Positions 45,043 to 53,152 of a stretch of 64,000 nt of DNA are shown in pieces. Below the pieces are notes generated by a model. The model had not been told where the DNA came from. It saw nothing but the letters and a program-made list of their open reading frames with translations, and ran no database searches. Numbering within the stretch: the first letter of the stretch is position 1; each line of letters opens with the position of its first letter. Origin of the DNA: Enterovibrio gelatinilyticus (GTDB lineage Bacteria; Pseudomonadota; Gammaproteobacteria; Enterobacterales; Vibrionaceae); NCBI RefSeq assembly GCF_028683095.1, contig NZ_JAJUBC010000007.1, forward strand, positions 152,405-216,404. Reading direction: 5' to 3'. Made by a program: the position numbers and the translations under genes.

Positions 45043-47988
45043 ATGCGCCAAGAGTGGCTATTGCCATCGCAAATGAATGAAGTGTCGGAATCTACTGCTC
45101 AGGAAACTAAGGGGGCAGTAGAGCAGGAACTTTGCCAACTGGAAGAGATGATTAGCAAAATTGATGAACTTCGCAAGCGGGGGGCTTTTGGCATTGACGC
45201 CCAGCGCCGCCTTCAAGGTTATGAAGAATTTAGGCGACACGCTGTTGGTAAAGTCATTACGGTTGAAACAGAGAAAGAAGGAAAGCTCTCTTTTCGTGTA
45301 TCTCAGGCCAATTCCGATTTCGCGATGACAAGTGGCAACTTGGCGACACCGCTTTCTCCAGTGGGGTACTTATGCCGTCAGGCTTATTTGGGGTTTGAGG
45401 GTAAGAGTCCGGCTTGGGGAACCTATGAAGTCGTAGAAGTTCGAACGCTTTCGCGATTTTTTGGTCAGGAAGCAGAAGATAACATTCTCAACTACAAAAG
45501 TATGGAGAGGAGCGTATTTCCAGATTTATACAGCACTGATGAAAACATGTTCCATGTTAGTAACCTATCGAAGTCGCTCAATAATTGGTTTTCAAGAGAC
45601 CAATCTTCCGATAGCAACCAAGCATCTACAGATGATGACAACGCTGAAATAGAAAGCGGTGTTGAATTTGATACCTTTGAAAGCTTCGACTTTTTTGAAA
45701 ATTTTGATTCCTCCAATGAGTTGTTAGGTGAAGATGATGATTATCGCTCCGTTAACGCAATGGAGGACGATCAGATTGATGAATACTATGGTTTGAGTAA
45801 CTATTTCTACTTGAATCCTACGAAAGAGCAATTAGACGTAATGTGTAGCTCTGTCTCTAAAGGACCCATGCTTATCGAGGGGGTTGCGGGGTCAGGCAAG
45901 ACATGTGCGGCTTTGGGGCGAGCAAAAACACTGTGTGATGCAGCTTATGGTGCGAGTGATCAAGTCATTGAGTCTACCACTTTCTTTTCTCAGGAAAGTA
46001 GTGTGGGGTTCGTTCGTACGGGCGAGTTGGTGCAGTATTTAAAAGCAACATGTCTCGAACTTGGATTGGCGCAGTTACCCATCTGTGAATACAAAGAGTT
46101 ACAGCATGATCTTCAACAACTGCGAGATGTGGAACAATGGTCATCGCGGAAGTCAGGAGATCAGCAGACATCCCAATCAAAGTACCGCTACCTGACATCA
46201 CTTGATTACTCTTTTGATTCAGAGACCACCATGGAGTGGCTTAAGCTGGTTGATGGCTATGCAACACAAGTTATTGCTGAACGAATGATAAAGGTTGCCA
46301 GTTCGTTGCGTATGCCAGAGTCGTTAGTTTTGACGCCACAGCTCCCCTATGAAGACGCCTCAGCACTTGTCGATATGTGCAAAGACGTTTATTTACAATC
46401 TGTGAGTATGTTGGCCCAGCATATCCAAAGTAATACCAGTGCTTTAGGTCTGGATAAAATAGTGCTAGAGCTAAATGCAGTGATTTCACGTTTAGAAAAT
46501 CAACTGTTTGATCCTCAGAGTAAATGGATATCAACTGGAAAAGGCAAGTGGCAAAAAGTTCAGTCTCGTAAGCAAGCGTTGTCAAAGCTTAGAAGTGTCA
46601 ATGGGACATTTATTCGCTACAGCAAGCAAGAGAGAATTCAAAACTTTGTTGTTTCTAATGCATCTGATCTAAAAAACCTTATTCGTTCTAGTGATGTCGT
46701 AAAGGATCAATTTGGCGTTACCATTGAAGAGGCACAAAGCGATATTGCATGGTCTGAGAGTAAAGATAATGAGGTGTCTAAATCCGCCGTACCGCATTTT
46801 TCATGTGAGCAGGGTGGTAAGAGATATGCAGTATTTATTGTTGAAGAAGAAGACATCGATTTTTACGCTGTAAAAAATGAGCTTTTGGTTAAGGTTGAAG
46901 GCCAGATTCGTCCAGCGCTAACGAGCAACCCATTCCATGCTGTGCTTGAAAAAAATGCAAAAGCGGGTGTAACAAAAACCACTTTGGCTAAAGAGCTCCG
47001 TAGGCAGCTTAAAAATCGACTCTTTAACAATCTGCATTTCTCTGATTTATATGCAGCAGCATTGGCGTTAGCCGAAAAATCGGGTGAAGCTGTATCACTG
47101 CCTGCTAAGCGCATCAATAACAAGCAACTGGCGGATCATGATATCGACGTTATCCTTGCTCTCGCTCATGTTATGAGTCGCAGTGCTAACATAGATACAA
47201 TTAAAAATTTACCTTCAAGGCTGGCTGAGCCCACCTACTATCGTTCAGTGTTTGTTGATGAGGTTCAGGACTTCACTGAAATCCAGATCTTCTTGATGGG
47301 GGCTCAAGCTCATCCAGATTACAATGCGGTCACCATGGTAGGTGATATGCAACAACAGCTACTTAGTGGGAAAGTGAGAAATATTCAAAGTTGTTTCCCT
47401 TATCAAACCAGTGTCGATTCTGTTTTATTGAAAGAAAATAAACGCCAAGAAAAGCAGCCCCAGCTATTGGCGACATCTCATCTTTTCCGAGCATTGGTGC
47501 AAGATGATGGCAGAATGGCAATTTCTAACCTTGATGAAATGCGCCGATTGTCGAGAGTTGGCGGTGCTAAAGAGTTTATCGATAACACGTTCGAAAGTTG
47601 TGATGATGATGTCGTTCAGGTGATTAAAAAGCTGCCTAGAGGTAGAACTATCGCCGTCATTTGCCCAACAAATGAGATGGCTGTTGAACTAGAAAGCCGA
47701 CTACGTGATGTCCTCGCTGCTGAAAATTTCAGACAATCTTATGTCGCTGAACGAGTGGATTTATCCAAAAAATATTTGGTCCATTTCTCGAGCCCTCAAA
47801 ATATCAAAGGGTTGGAGTTTGATACCGTCGTTCTTGTCGGAATGGAAAGGGTTGATTGGAACAGTCAGGTTGATAGAAATAGCGTATACGTGGCGGTTTC
47901 GAGACCTAGAAAACAACTTGTAGTAATTGGGGATAGAGAACAGGTTCCAGAACATGTAATTGATTGTTTTGCTGTTGAACAAGTTTAG
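45043..47988 (+). CDS. SF1 (UvrD-like) helicase/ATPase with long N-terminal region
   Basis: A 981-residue protein. The start at 45043 (MRQEWLLPSQM) is preferred over the GTG at 45022 because GAGAGGA lies 7 nt upstream. The first 260 residues are a coiled-coil (about 15-60) and an acidic linker (about 180-250) before Walker A GVAGSGKT at 280-287. A very long insertion separates it from motif II DEVQ at 739-742. Motif V is in NIKGLEFDTVVLVG and motif VI in SVYVAVSRPRKQL. It may be the ATPase of an Hma-type helicase-methylase-ATPase set, but it has its own start after a terminator and may be separately controlled. Confidence 0.83.
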   Translation: MRQEWLLPSQMNEVSESTAQETKGAVEQELCQLEEMISKIDELRKRGAFGIDAQRRLQGYEEFRRHAVGKVITVETEKEGKLSFRVSQANSDFAMTSGNLATPLSPVGYLCRQAYLGFEGKSPAWGTYEVVEVRTLSRFFGQEAEDNILNYKSMERSVFPDLYSTDENMFHVSNLSKSLNNWFSRDQSSDSNQASTDDDNAEIESGVEFDTFESFDFFENFDSSNELLGEDDDYRSVNAMEDDQIDEYYGLSNYFYLNPTKEQLDVMCSSVSKGPMLIEGVAGSGKTCAALGRAKTLCDAAYGASDQVIESTTFFSQESSVGFVRTGELVQYLKATCLELGLAQLPICEYKELQHDLQQLRDVEQWSSRKSGDQQTSQSKYRYLTSLDYSFDSETTMEWLKLVDGYATQVIAERMIKVASSLRMPESLVLTPQLPYEDASALVDMCKDVYLQSVSMLAQHIQSNTSALGLDKIVLELNAVISRLENQLFDPQSKWISTGKGKWQKVQSRKQALSKLRSVNGTFIRYSKQERIQNFVVSNASDLKNLIRSSDVVKDQFGVTIEEAQSDIAWSESKDNEVSKSAVPHFSCEQGGKRYAVFIVEEEDIDFYAVKNELLVKVEGQIRPALTSNPFHAVLEKNAKAGVTKTTLAKELRRQLKNRLFNNLHFSDLYAAALALAEKSGEAVSLPAKRINNKQLADHDIDVILALAHVMSRSANIDTIKNLPSRLAEPTYYRSVFVDEVQDFTEIQIFLMGAQAHPDYNAVTMVGDMQQQLLSGKVRNIQSCFPYQTSVDSVLLKENKRQEKQPQLLATSHLFRALVQDDGRMAISNLDEMRRLSRVGGAKEFIDNTFESCDDDVVQVIKKLPRGRTIAVICPTNEMAVELESRLRDVLAAENFRQSYVAERVDLSKKYLVHFSSPQNIKGLEFDTVVLVGMERVDWNSQVDRNSVYVAVSRPRKQLVVIGDREQVPEHVIDCFAVEQV

Positions 47989-48060
47989 CAGATGGTTTTT
48001 CTCACACTTCTGGTGATGTAAACAGGTCCGTTGCCAATCAGATTAGTAATTAATCATTTC

Positions 48061-48090
48061 AGCCGGAGTATTGAAGCTCCGGCTCTTTCA
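48061..48090 (+). terminator. Hairpin terminator after the SF1 gene
   Basis: An 8-bp stem AGCCGGAG/CTCCGGCT with an 8-nt loop followed by a short CTTTCA tract, about 70 nt past the stop codon. Confidence 0.65.
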
Positions 48091-48102
48091 TAAGTTTCAT
48101 CA

Positions 48103-48210
48103 GGCCCAGGAGAGCGCACCATCGAATACATCGTCCCATTCGACAAGTGTGACCGTGAACGCGACTACGATGTGGTGTGGGCCGATTTTGAGCGTCGTTT
48201 TAAGCAGTAA
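48103..48210 (+). pseudogene. Diverged copy of the methyltransferase 3' end
   Basis: This 108-nt stretch encodes the last 35 residues and stop of the methyltransferase (frame GPGERTIEY through ERRFKQ). By my count it matches positions 44810-44917 at 95 of 108 bases. It has no start or upstream coding sequence; homology begins abruptly. It is a relic of a second, slightly different methyltransferase allele, probably left when the block carrying the SF1 gene was inserted or exchanged. It is followed by its own T-rich terminator. Confidence 0.88.
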
Positions 48211-48262
48211 ATAACAAAAATATAAGTTGGTTGTATTCACTGACTTCTAATATAATCCGCGA

Positions 48263-48295
48263 AAACCAGAGCCTACGTGCTCTGGTTTCTTTTTT
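48263..48295 (+). terminator. Strong terminator after the methyltransferase relic
   Basis: A 10-bp stem AAACCAGAGC/GCTCTGGTTT, 6-nt loop, then CTTTTTTG. It is placed 53 nt after the relic stop codon, as if it once ended the older methyltransferase transcript. Confidence 0.9.
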
Positions 48296-48327
48296 GTTCG
48301 TAGGTTGTTGTATTTCTGAGGTTGCTA

Positions 48328-48708
48328 ATGAGTTTAGAAAGTCCTGATGATGTTTTAAAACATGCTATTTCAACCTTTAGTGAGGCGACTCAAGGATTGG
48401 CAGAGCTTCATGTAAGCTGTTTCAAGAGGGGAGACAAGAACATAACGACATGTCGCCTAGAAAGTAAGTATGTAAGATTGTATTCCTTTCGAGTTATAAC
48501 GCTCTACTTTTCACGGTATAACTACCCTTTACGAGTCAAAATCATTTCTGATGAGATGTATCGTCATCTCAAGGTTGATGAGTATACCTGCGAAAATAAA
48601 AATGACTTCTGCGAAACCCTTGAGAAAGTGTTCCTGTCGGAGATATTTACTAAGGAAGTTCAATTGTTAATCTATAAAGCAGCTTCATCTATTCCTCAAG
48701 GTGACTAG
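48328..48708 (+). CDS. Small unknown protein (126 aa)
   Basis: The protein starts at the ATG at 48328 with TGAGGT upstream. It is soluble, with an N-terminal helix (DDVLKHAISTFSEATQGLAEL) and a beta-rich basic middle. No family is recognised. It is 5 bp from the WP-repeat gene and forms a pair with it. Confidence 0.6.
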   Translation: MSLESPDDVLKHAISTFSEATQGLAELHVSCFKRGDKNITTCRLESKYVRLYSFRVITLYFSRYNYPLRVKIISDEMYRHLKVDEYTCENKNDFCETLEKVFLSEIFTKEVQLLIYKAASSIPQGD

Positions 48709-48713
48709 TGTAG

Positions 48714-49271
48714 ATGGACGTCTCAAAATTCACTATTAGTTTCCCTAGATACTTTGAACTCCATAGTGAGCGAAATGTAATGGAGTGTGGAGAGTTTGTA
48801 ATTTCGTGGCCGAATTATTCAATGCGTAAGGACAGTTTCGGTTTCCCAGGTAATGAAGAGTATATTATCGAATGGCCGGATTATTTATTTGGCTGCGATG
48901 CTGTTGGTATTGGTAATGACTTTGTTCTTAATTGGCCGGAATTCTTATTTGTCAATGGAAAGCCTAAGTTAAATAATTTATGTGAGGGCGATAAAAATAT
49001 CAGGTTTCATGGTGATATTAAAGGTGGCCCATTTACTATTGGTTGGCCTGAATATAATTTCGATAAAGATACTGCGGATTACTCAAAGGCTATAAAGGTA
49101 TCAGAAAAAAAACACCGAAACTTTTACTACTCATCATTTACCACTTCAAGAGCAGCGAGTTTCTACGACCATAGTGAAAATTTCAAAGGTGTTCAATACG
49201 TTTCAGGTCATTATCGTCGCCTGAAAAATGGGTCCACAGTGTATGTGAAGCCACATCGCCGCGTTCGATAG
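48714..49271 (+). CDS. Small protein with five WPxY-type repeats and a basic tail
   Basis: A 185-residue protein built from five imperfect repeats of the pattern F-x-I-x-W-P-x-Y: FTISFPRYF, FVISWPNYS, YIIEWPDYLF, FVLNWPEFLF and FTIGWPEYNF, spaced 18 to 43 residues apart. The last 25 residues form a basic segment with HYRRLKNGSTVYVKPHRR, a motif seen at the ends of many small mobile-element proteins. No signal peptide or membrane helix is visible. I know no function. It follows the 126-aa gene on the same strand. Confidence 0.6.
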   Translation: MDVSKFTISFPRYFELHSERNVMECGEFVISWPNYSMRKDSFGFPGNEEYIIEWPDYLFGCDAVGIGNDFVLNWPEFLFVNGKPKLNNLCEGDKNIRFHGDIKGGPFTIGWPEYNFDKDTADYSKAIKVSEKKHRNFYYSSFTTSRAASFYDHSENFKGVQYVSGHYRRLKNGSTVYVKPHRRVR

Positions 49272-49275
49272 TTGG

Positions 49276-49404
49276 TTATGATTTGCGCCAATGTTCAATC
49301 TTGTCTACGTGATACTTCATAAGCTTAAAAAACACCTTGTACAAATTATCATTTGATATTCTAACTTCCAGATATGGCCAATCTCGGTCGCGTTTTAAAT
49401 TCAT
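49276..49404 (-). CDS. Possible 42-codon protein or gene fragment, antisense
   Basis: A leftward frame reading MNLKRDRDWPYLEVRISN and ending HWRKS has protein-like composition. It fills the gap between the WP-repeat gene and the next gene. No ribosome site is seen before the ATG and the frame extends upstream with plausible residues, so it is more likely a fragment of a lost gene. Confidence 0.25.
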   Translation of the reverse strand: MNLKRDRDWPYLEVRISNDNLYKVFFKLMKYHVDKIEHWRKS

Positions 49405-49425
49405 CCAAAAATGAGAGGTTACAAA

Positions 49426-49914
49426 TTGGAATTACTTATTCTTATTGCTATTTTTGTTGTGCTTTGTGTCATGATTTCTGCAAAGAAAAAGGAATCAGCA
49501 GACCTAAAGAGACAAGAGGAACTGACTCAATTACAGAGAGATGAAGAAGAGGCTAAATTTCTAAAAGCAGCAAAAGACCGCGCGAAATACAAGCAGGAAA
49601 TGCAGGTACTCTCAGAAACGCTCAAATGCGGAATACTTTTGTATGCTTGGCGTGAATTGGGTCAGACACCTAACGAGCTAGAGTCATTAATTGGATTTAA
49701 TCAGATAGCCAAGTCAATAGAGCACCAGAAGGATATGATTAACGACCTGCTAAGCAGCGAGAGTTACATTGAATTTCTATGCACTGATGCAATTGACCTA
49801 ACTGGAAAGGATGTGACCGATTTAGAGTGGGCGACCGTTATCAAATGTATCTGTGCTAACTACTGGACGCTAACAAGGCAAGCTGACAAGCGTTTAAATG
49901 TTCTGTCTTCGTGA
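49426..49914 (+). CDS. Small membrane-anchored coiled-coil protein
   Basis: The TTG at 49426 has AGAGG 7 nt upstream and gives MELLILIAIFVVLCVMISAK; an ATG at 49411 in the same frame lacks a site. It has one N-terminal membrane helix (about residues 2-18), a charged coiled-coil (20-65) and a helical cytoplasmic domain containing two Cys in the last third. Unknown function. It precedes the Zorya genes by about 190 bp and might be an accessory of that membrane complex, but that is speculation from position. Confidence 0.6.
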   Translation: MELLILIAIFVVLCVMISAKKKESADLKRQEELTQLQRDEEEAKFLKAAKDRAKYKQEMQVLSETLKCGILLYAWRELGQTPNELESLIGFNQIAKSIEHQKDMINDLLSSESYIEFLCTDAIDLTGKDVTDLEWATVIKCICANYWTLTRQADKRLNVLSS

Positions 49915-49929
49915 ATGTATCGATTCATT

Positions 49930-49949
49930 ACTTCATAAGCTTATGAAGT
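49930..49949. promoter_or_regulatory. Perfect 20-bp palindrome upstream of zorA
   Basis: The arms ACTTCATAAG/CTTATGAAGT meet with no spacer, 16 nt after the preceding stop and 160 nt before zorA. The 14 bases ACTTCATAAGCTTA also occur at 49314-49327. This looks like a regulator binding site. The rest of the gap up to 50108 is AT-rich and presumably holds the zor promoter. Confidence 0.45.
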
Positions 49950-50108
49950 GAATGCCTTGAAAAACATTTGGTAATTTTTATTAAGTCTATTTCATAAATG
50001 TTTTCATAATGTTTTATCTGGTTAAATTCTGACATTTATCTTCTGATCTATTCCTCACTCGATATAATGTTTGCCCTTTAAATAATTCAAAATGATGCTG
50101 TATAAAAA

Positions 50109-52430
50109 ATGAGCGAATTTCTGTCTGGCATTATTGCCTCTGTATCTGCAAACACATTTTCAGATCTATTTATTTACCTTATTGGCATTGTCTTTGCTGC
50201 TAGTTTTTTCATGGCGGTAAAAGGCAAAGGAAAAGGGTTTGTAAGTGGTGCCCCTAACCTAATGACCTCTTTGGGTATTTTGGGCACATTTGTTGGTATT
50301 GTTGTTGGCTTGATGGAATTCGACCCTCAAAACATTGATGGCAGCATCGAGTTGCTTTTGGCAGGTTTGAAGACGGCCTTTTTAACCAGTTTGGTAGGCA
50401 TGTGCGCAAACATATTGTTCAAAGCTATTGAGCCGTTCATCCCTAGTAAAGAGATGGCTGTAGAAGGTGTTGGGCCAGATGAAATTCACGCTGTGATGAG
50501 CCAACAACTAAAAGTTTCAGAATCGTTGGTTGAATCAATTCGTGGTGATGAAGACTCATCGATGACATCTCAGACTCGATTAATGAGGGCAGACTTTAAC
50601 GACGGTATGAAGTTTATCCAGTCATGGTTAACGGAAGCCAACAAGCAAAACAAACAAGGCTTGGAACACCTAGATCAGATGAGACAGTCACATGTGGTAT
50701 TCAGCGAGCGATTGTGGATCAAAATGGATGAGTTTGGCGACATGCTCTCTAAATCAGCCACTGAGCAGGTTATCAACGCGCTGAAAGAAGTGATTGTGGA
50801 CTTCAATAATAACCTTACCGAACAGTTTGGTGAGAACTTCAAGCGTCTGGACGAGTCAGTGAAAAAACTGGTCGATTGGCAGGAGAACTACCGTCAGCAA
50901 CTCGAAGAGATGGCACACAAGTATCAGTTGGGTGTCGACGCGATCTCGTCTACTGAGAAGTCTGTTGCCCATATCAGTGAGCGCACCGAAAGCATTCCTC
51001 AAACCATGGAAAAACTCCACACGGTAATGGAGCTAGGACATGGACAGGTTACAGAGTTAGAGCAGCGTCTGGATGCATTCAAAGACCTTCGCGATAAAGC
51101 GGTGGAGGCGATGCCGGAAATTAAACGCCAGCTGGATGACACCATGTCGGTGATCAGTACTTCAGTGAATGCGGCTTCCGCACATTACGAAACCATGTTG
51201 GCTGAATCCAAGGCAATGATTGAAAGCTTCAGTGATGAGCAGAAGCAGGCAACTCAGCAGTTTACGCAGTCTACTGGTCAAGGTATTGAGACCATGACAA
51301 CAGAGCTGGGCTCGGCATTGAACAACATGAACGAATCTATCAGTAAGACTATCGAGTCAACAGGTAATCAGCTTCTTGTTACTGTCGAAGATAGCATGGG
51401 CAAAGTGACAACGTCGGTTGATGCCACAAGCACGACGTTTGAGCGTCTTGCAACTGAAACCAACAATACCATCGAGCAATATACGACCTCAGCTAAAGAA
51501 ACCTTGAAAGCTGCTAACGAGCATTTGGAGATCGCGAGAGATGAAACGCGCTCCGCGCTGGATTCCTTCTCTTCGAAAGTGACGGAGACGGTTGATTTCG
51601 TAGGCCAGTCTTTGATTGAAAACACAGAAAAAGTTCTAGGCAAGGTCTCTCACACGGTTGAGGAATCTGTTGATACTTTTGAGCAGATGAACGAAGCGTC
51701 ACAATCGCTTATTGAGCAGTACGGAAGAGACTTCACGAACGCGTTGGACAGTTACTCTGCTACCGTACATGGCAGCTTGAATACGATTAAGTATGAAATG
51801 GATGCTGGTGCCGTTGCTATGTCAGATGAGCTAAAACAAGGTGCTCTGGAAATTGGTGGCAAGCTTGCGCAAAGTGCAGATGAAATTACAAGCAACGTAG
51901 GCGACGCTTCTGGCCGTTTGCAGTCCATTGTTGATCACTTGACTTATCAAACAGAAGAAATCAAAGAACACTTGCGCTTGACCATGGAAGACCTTAACGA
52001 AAACGTGCGCGAGATGGTCATTGATCTGAAAGAAAACTCAGAAGCAACCATGAAGATCCTTATCCAGGGGAATATGGATCTGGGCCAGAATACGCAGCAG
52101 ACTCAACAGCATATGGTTCAGGGAATAAAGGAATTACAAAATCGCCTTGAAGGTGTACTGGAAGAAGTGTTTGAGGCGCAGGTGCGTGAAGTGAAACGTA
52201 CTTTCGAAAGCTTGGAAGAGCAGGTGATCGATAGCGTTGCTCAAACAGGCCAAGCCGTTGAGAAGCAAGTAGAAGTACTTGACCTTCAGATGCAGCAGGA
52301 GATTAACCGTGTCATCAACGAAATGGGGCAAGGCTTGGCGACCGTTACCCAACAGTTCACGCGTGATTATGGAAAACTCACCAACGAAATGAAAGCCGTG
52401 GTTAGCAACGTAACGAAATTGGCGAGCTAA
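50109..52430 (+). CDS. zorA: ZorA, MotA/ExbB-like motor subunit of Zorya (type II)
   Basis: A 773-residue inner-membrane protein. The membrane helices lie within residues 16-110, including the MotA/TolQ/ExbB-type core MTSLGILGTFVGIVVGLMEF and KTAFLTSLVGMCANILFKAI. The remainder is a very long, almost uninterrupted coiled-coil tail rich in Thr, Glu and Gln. In Zorya, a ZorA pentamer surrounds a ZorB dimer, forming a proton-driven motor whose tail reaches into the cytoplasm and is thought to signal phage entry. zorB starts two bases after its stop. Family assignment is clear; type II is indicated by the zorE gene. Confidence 0.93.
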   Translation: MSEFLSGIIASVSANTFSDLFIYLIGIVFAASFFMAVKGKGKGFVSGAPNLMTSLGILGTFVGIVVGLMEFDPQNIDGSIELLLAGLKTAFLTSLVGMCANILFKAIEPFIPSKEMAVEGVGPDEIHAVMSQQLKVSESLVESIRGDEDSSMTSQTRLMRADFNDGMKFIQSWLTEANKQNKQGLEHLDQMRQSHVVFSERLWIKMDEFGDMLSKSATEQVINALKEVIVDFNNNLTEQFGENFKRLDESVKKLVDWQENYRQQLEEMAHKYQLGVDAISSTEKSVAHISERTESIPQTMEKLHTVMELGHGQVTELEQRLDAFKDLRDKAVEAMPEIKRQLDDTMSVISTSVNAASAHYETMLAESKAMIESFSDEQKQATQQFTQSTGQGIETMTTELGSALNNMNESISKTIESTGNQLLVTVEDSMGKVTTSVDATSTTFERLATETNNTIEQYTTSAKETLKAANEHLEIARDETRSALDSFSSKVTETVDFVGQSLIENTEKVLGKVSHTVEESVDTFEQMNEASQSLIEQYGRDFTNALDSYSATVHGSLNTIKYEMDAGAVAMSDELKQGALEIGGKLAQSADEITSNVGDASGRLQSIVDHLTYQTEEIKEHLRLTMEDLNENVREMVIDLKENSEATMKILIQGNMDLGQNTQQTQQHMVQGIKELQNRLEGVLEEVFEAQVREVKRTFESLEEQVIDSVAQTGQAVEKQVEVLDLQMQQEINRVINEMGQGLATVTQQFTRDYGKLTNEMKAVVSNVTKLAS

Positions 52431-52432
52431 GC

Positions 52433-53152
52433 ATGAGTAATGTATTTGGGAAAAGGTCTTCCGCCTCAGATGGCGGTGACCATTGGATGTCCGTATCAGA
52501 CCTGATGGCGGGTCTGATGATGGTCTTCTTGTTCATCTCAGTGGCCTTGATGCGTGATGCGATGAACGAGCGAGACAAGATAAAAGAAGTCGCAGTGACT
52601 TACGAGAAAACCCAAGAAGCGATTTATTTGGCTTTGGTGAGGGAGTTTTCTGAAGACCTCGAAAAGTGGGGCGCAGAGATTGATCGTAATTCGCTGAGCT
52701 TGAATTTCACAGCACCCGATGTTCTGTTTGCCAATGGTAAGTCAGATCTTACTAATACCTTTGAATTGATTCTGAGTGATTTCTTTCCTCGATACTTGGA
52801 AGTGCTTAATGAATACAAGCCATCAATCCAAGAGATAAAAATCGAAGGTCATACCTCTAGTCGCTGGAATCACGACTCAACGGATTACGAGGCATATTTC
52901 AACAACATGAATTTGTCACAGTCACGGACAAGGGCGGTGTTGGGTTATGTGATGAATTTAGATTTAGTGATCAAAGACCCGTTCACCTACTCATGGGTGA
53001 AGCAGTATGTTGCAGCTGTCGGTTATTCGTCCTCAAAGGTTCTTAAGAACAAACATGGCGTGGAATTAGCACAACGCTCAAGACGTGTATCTTTTAGAGT
53101 GATCACAAACGCTGAGGAGCAGATTCGTAAAATCCTTGGGGGCGCGGAGTGA
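52433..53152 (+). CDS. zorB: ZorB, MotB/OmpA-like motor subunit of Zorya (type II)
   Basis: A 239-residue protein with one membrane helix (about 22-42) that contains the acidic residue expected to bind the driving ion (D23 in MSVSDLMAGLMMVFLF). An OmpA-like peptidoglycan-binding domain follows (about 100-230), with the conserved IEGHTS, NMNLSQSRTRAVLGY and AQRSRRVSFRV elements. It anchors the ZorA/ZorB motor to the wall. The stop overlaps the GTG start of zorE by four bases. Confidence 0.93.
   Translation: MSNVFGKRSSASDGGDHWMSVSDLMAGLMMVFLFISVALMRDAMNERDKIKEVAVTYEKTQEAIYLALVREFSEDLEKWGAEIDRNSLSLNFTAPDVLFANGKSDLTNTFELILSDFFPRYLEVLNEYKPSIQEIKIEGHTSSRWNHDSTDYEAYFNNMNLSQSRTRAVLGYVMNLDLVIKDPFTYSWVKQYVAAVGYSSSKVLKNKHGVELAQRSRRVSFRVITNAEEQIRKILGGAE

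Noticed and set aside
50109..53152. Flagellar MotAB stator or TonB-ExbBD genes
   Set aside because: The very long coiled-coil tail of the first protein and the HNH gene in overlap with the second fit Zorya, and no flagellar or TonB genes are nearby.
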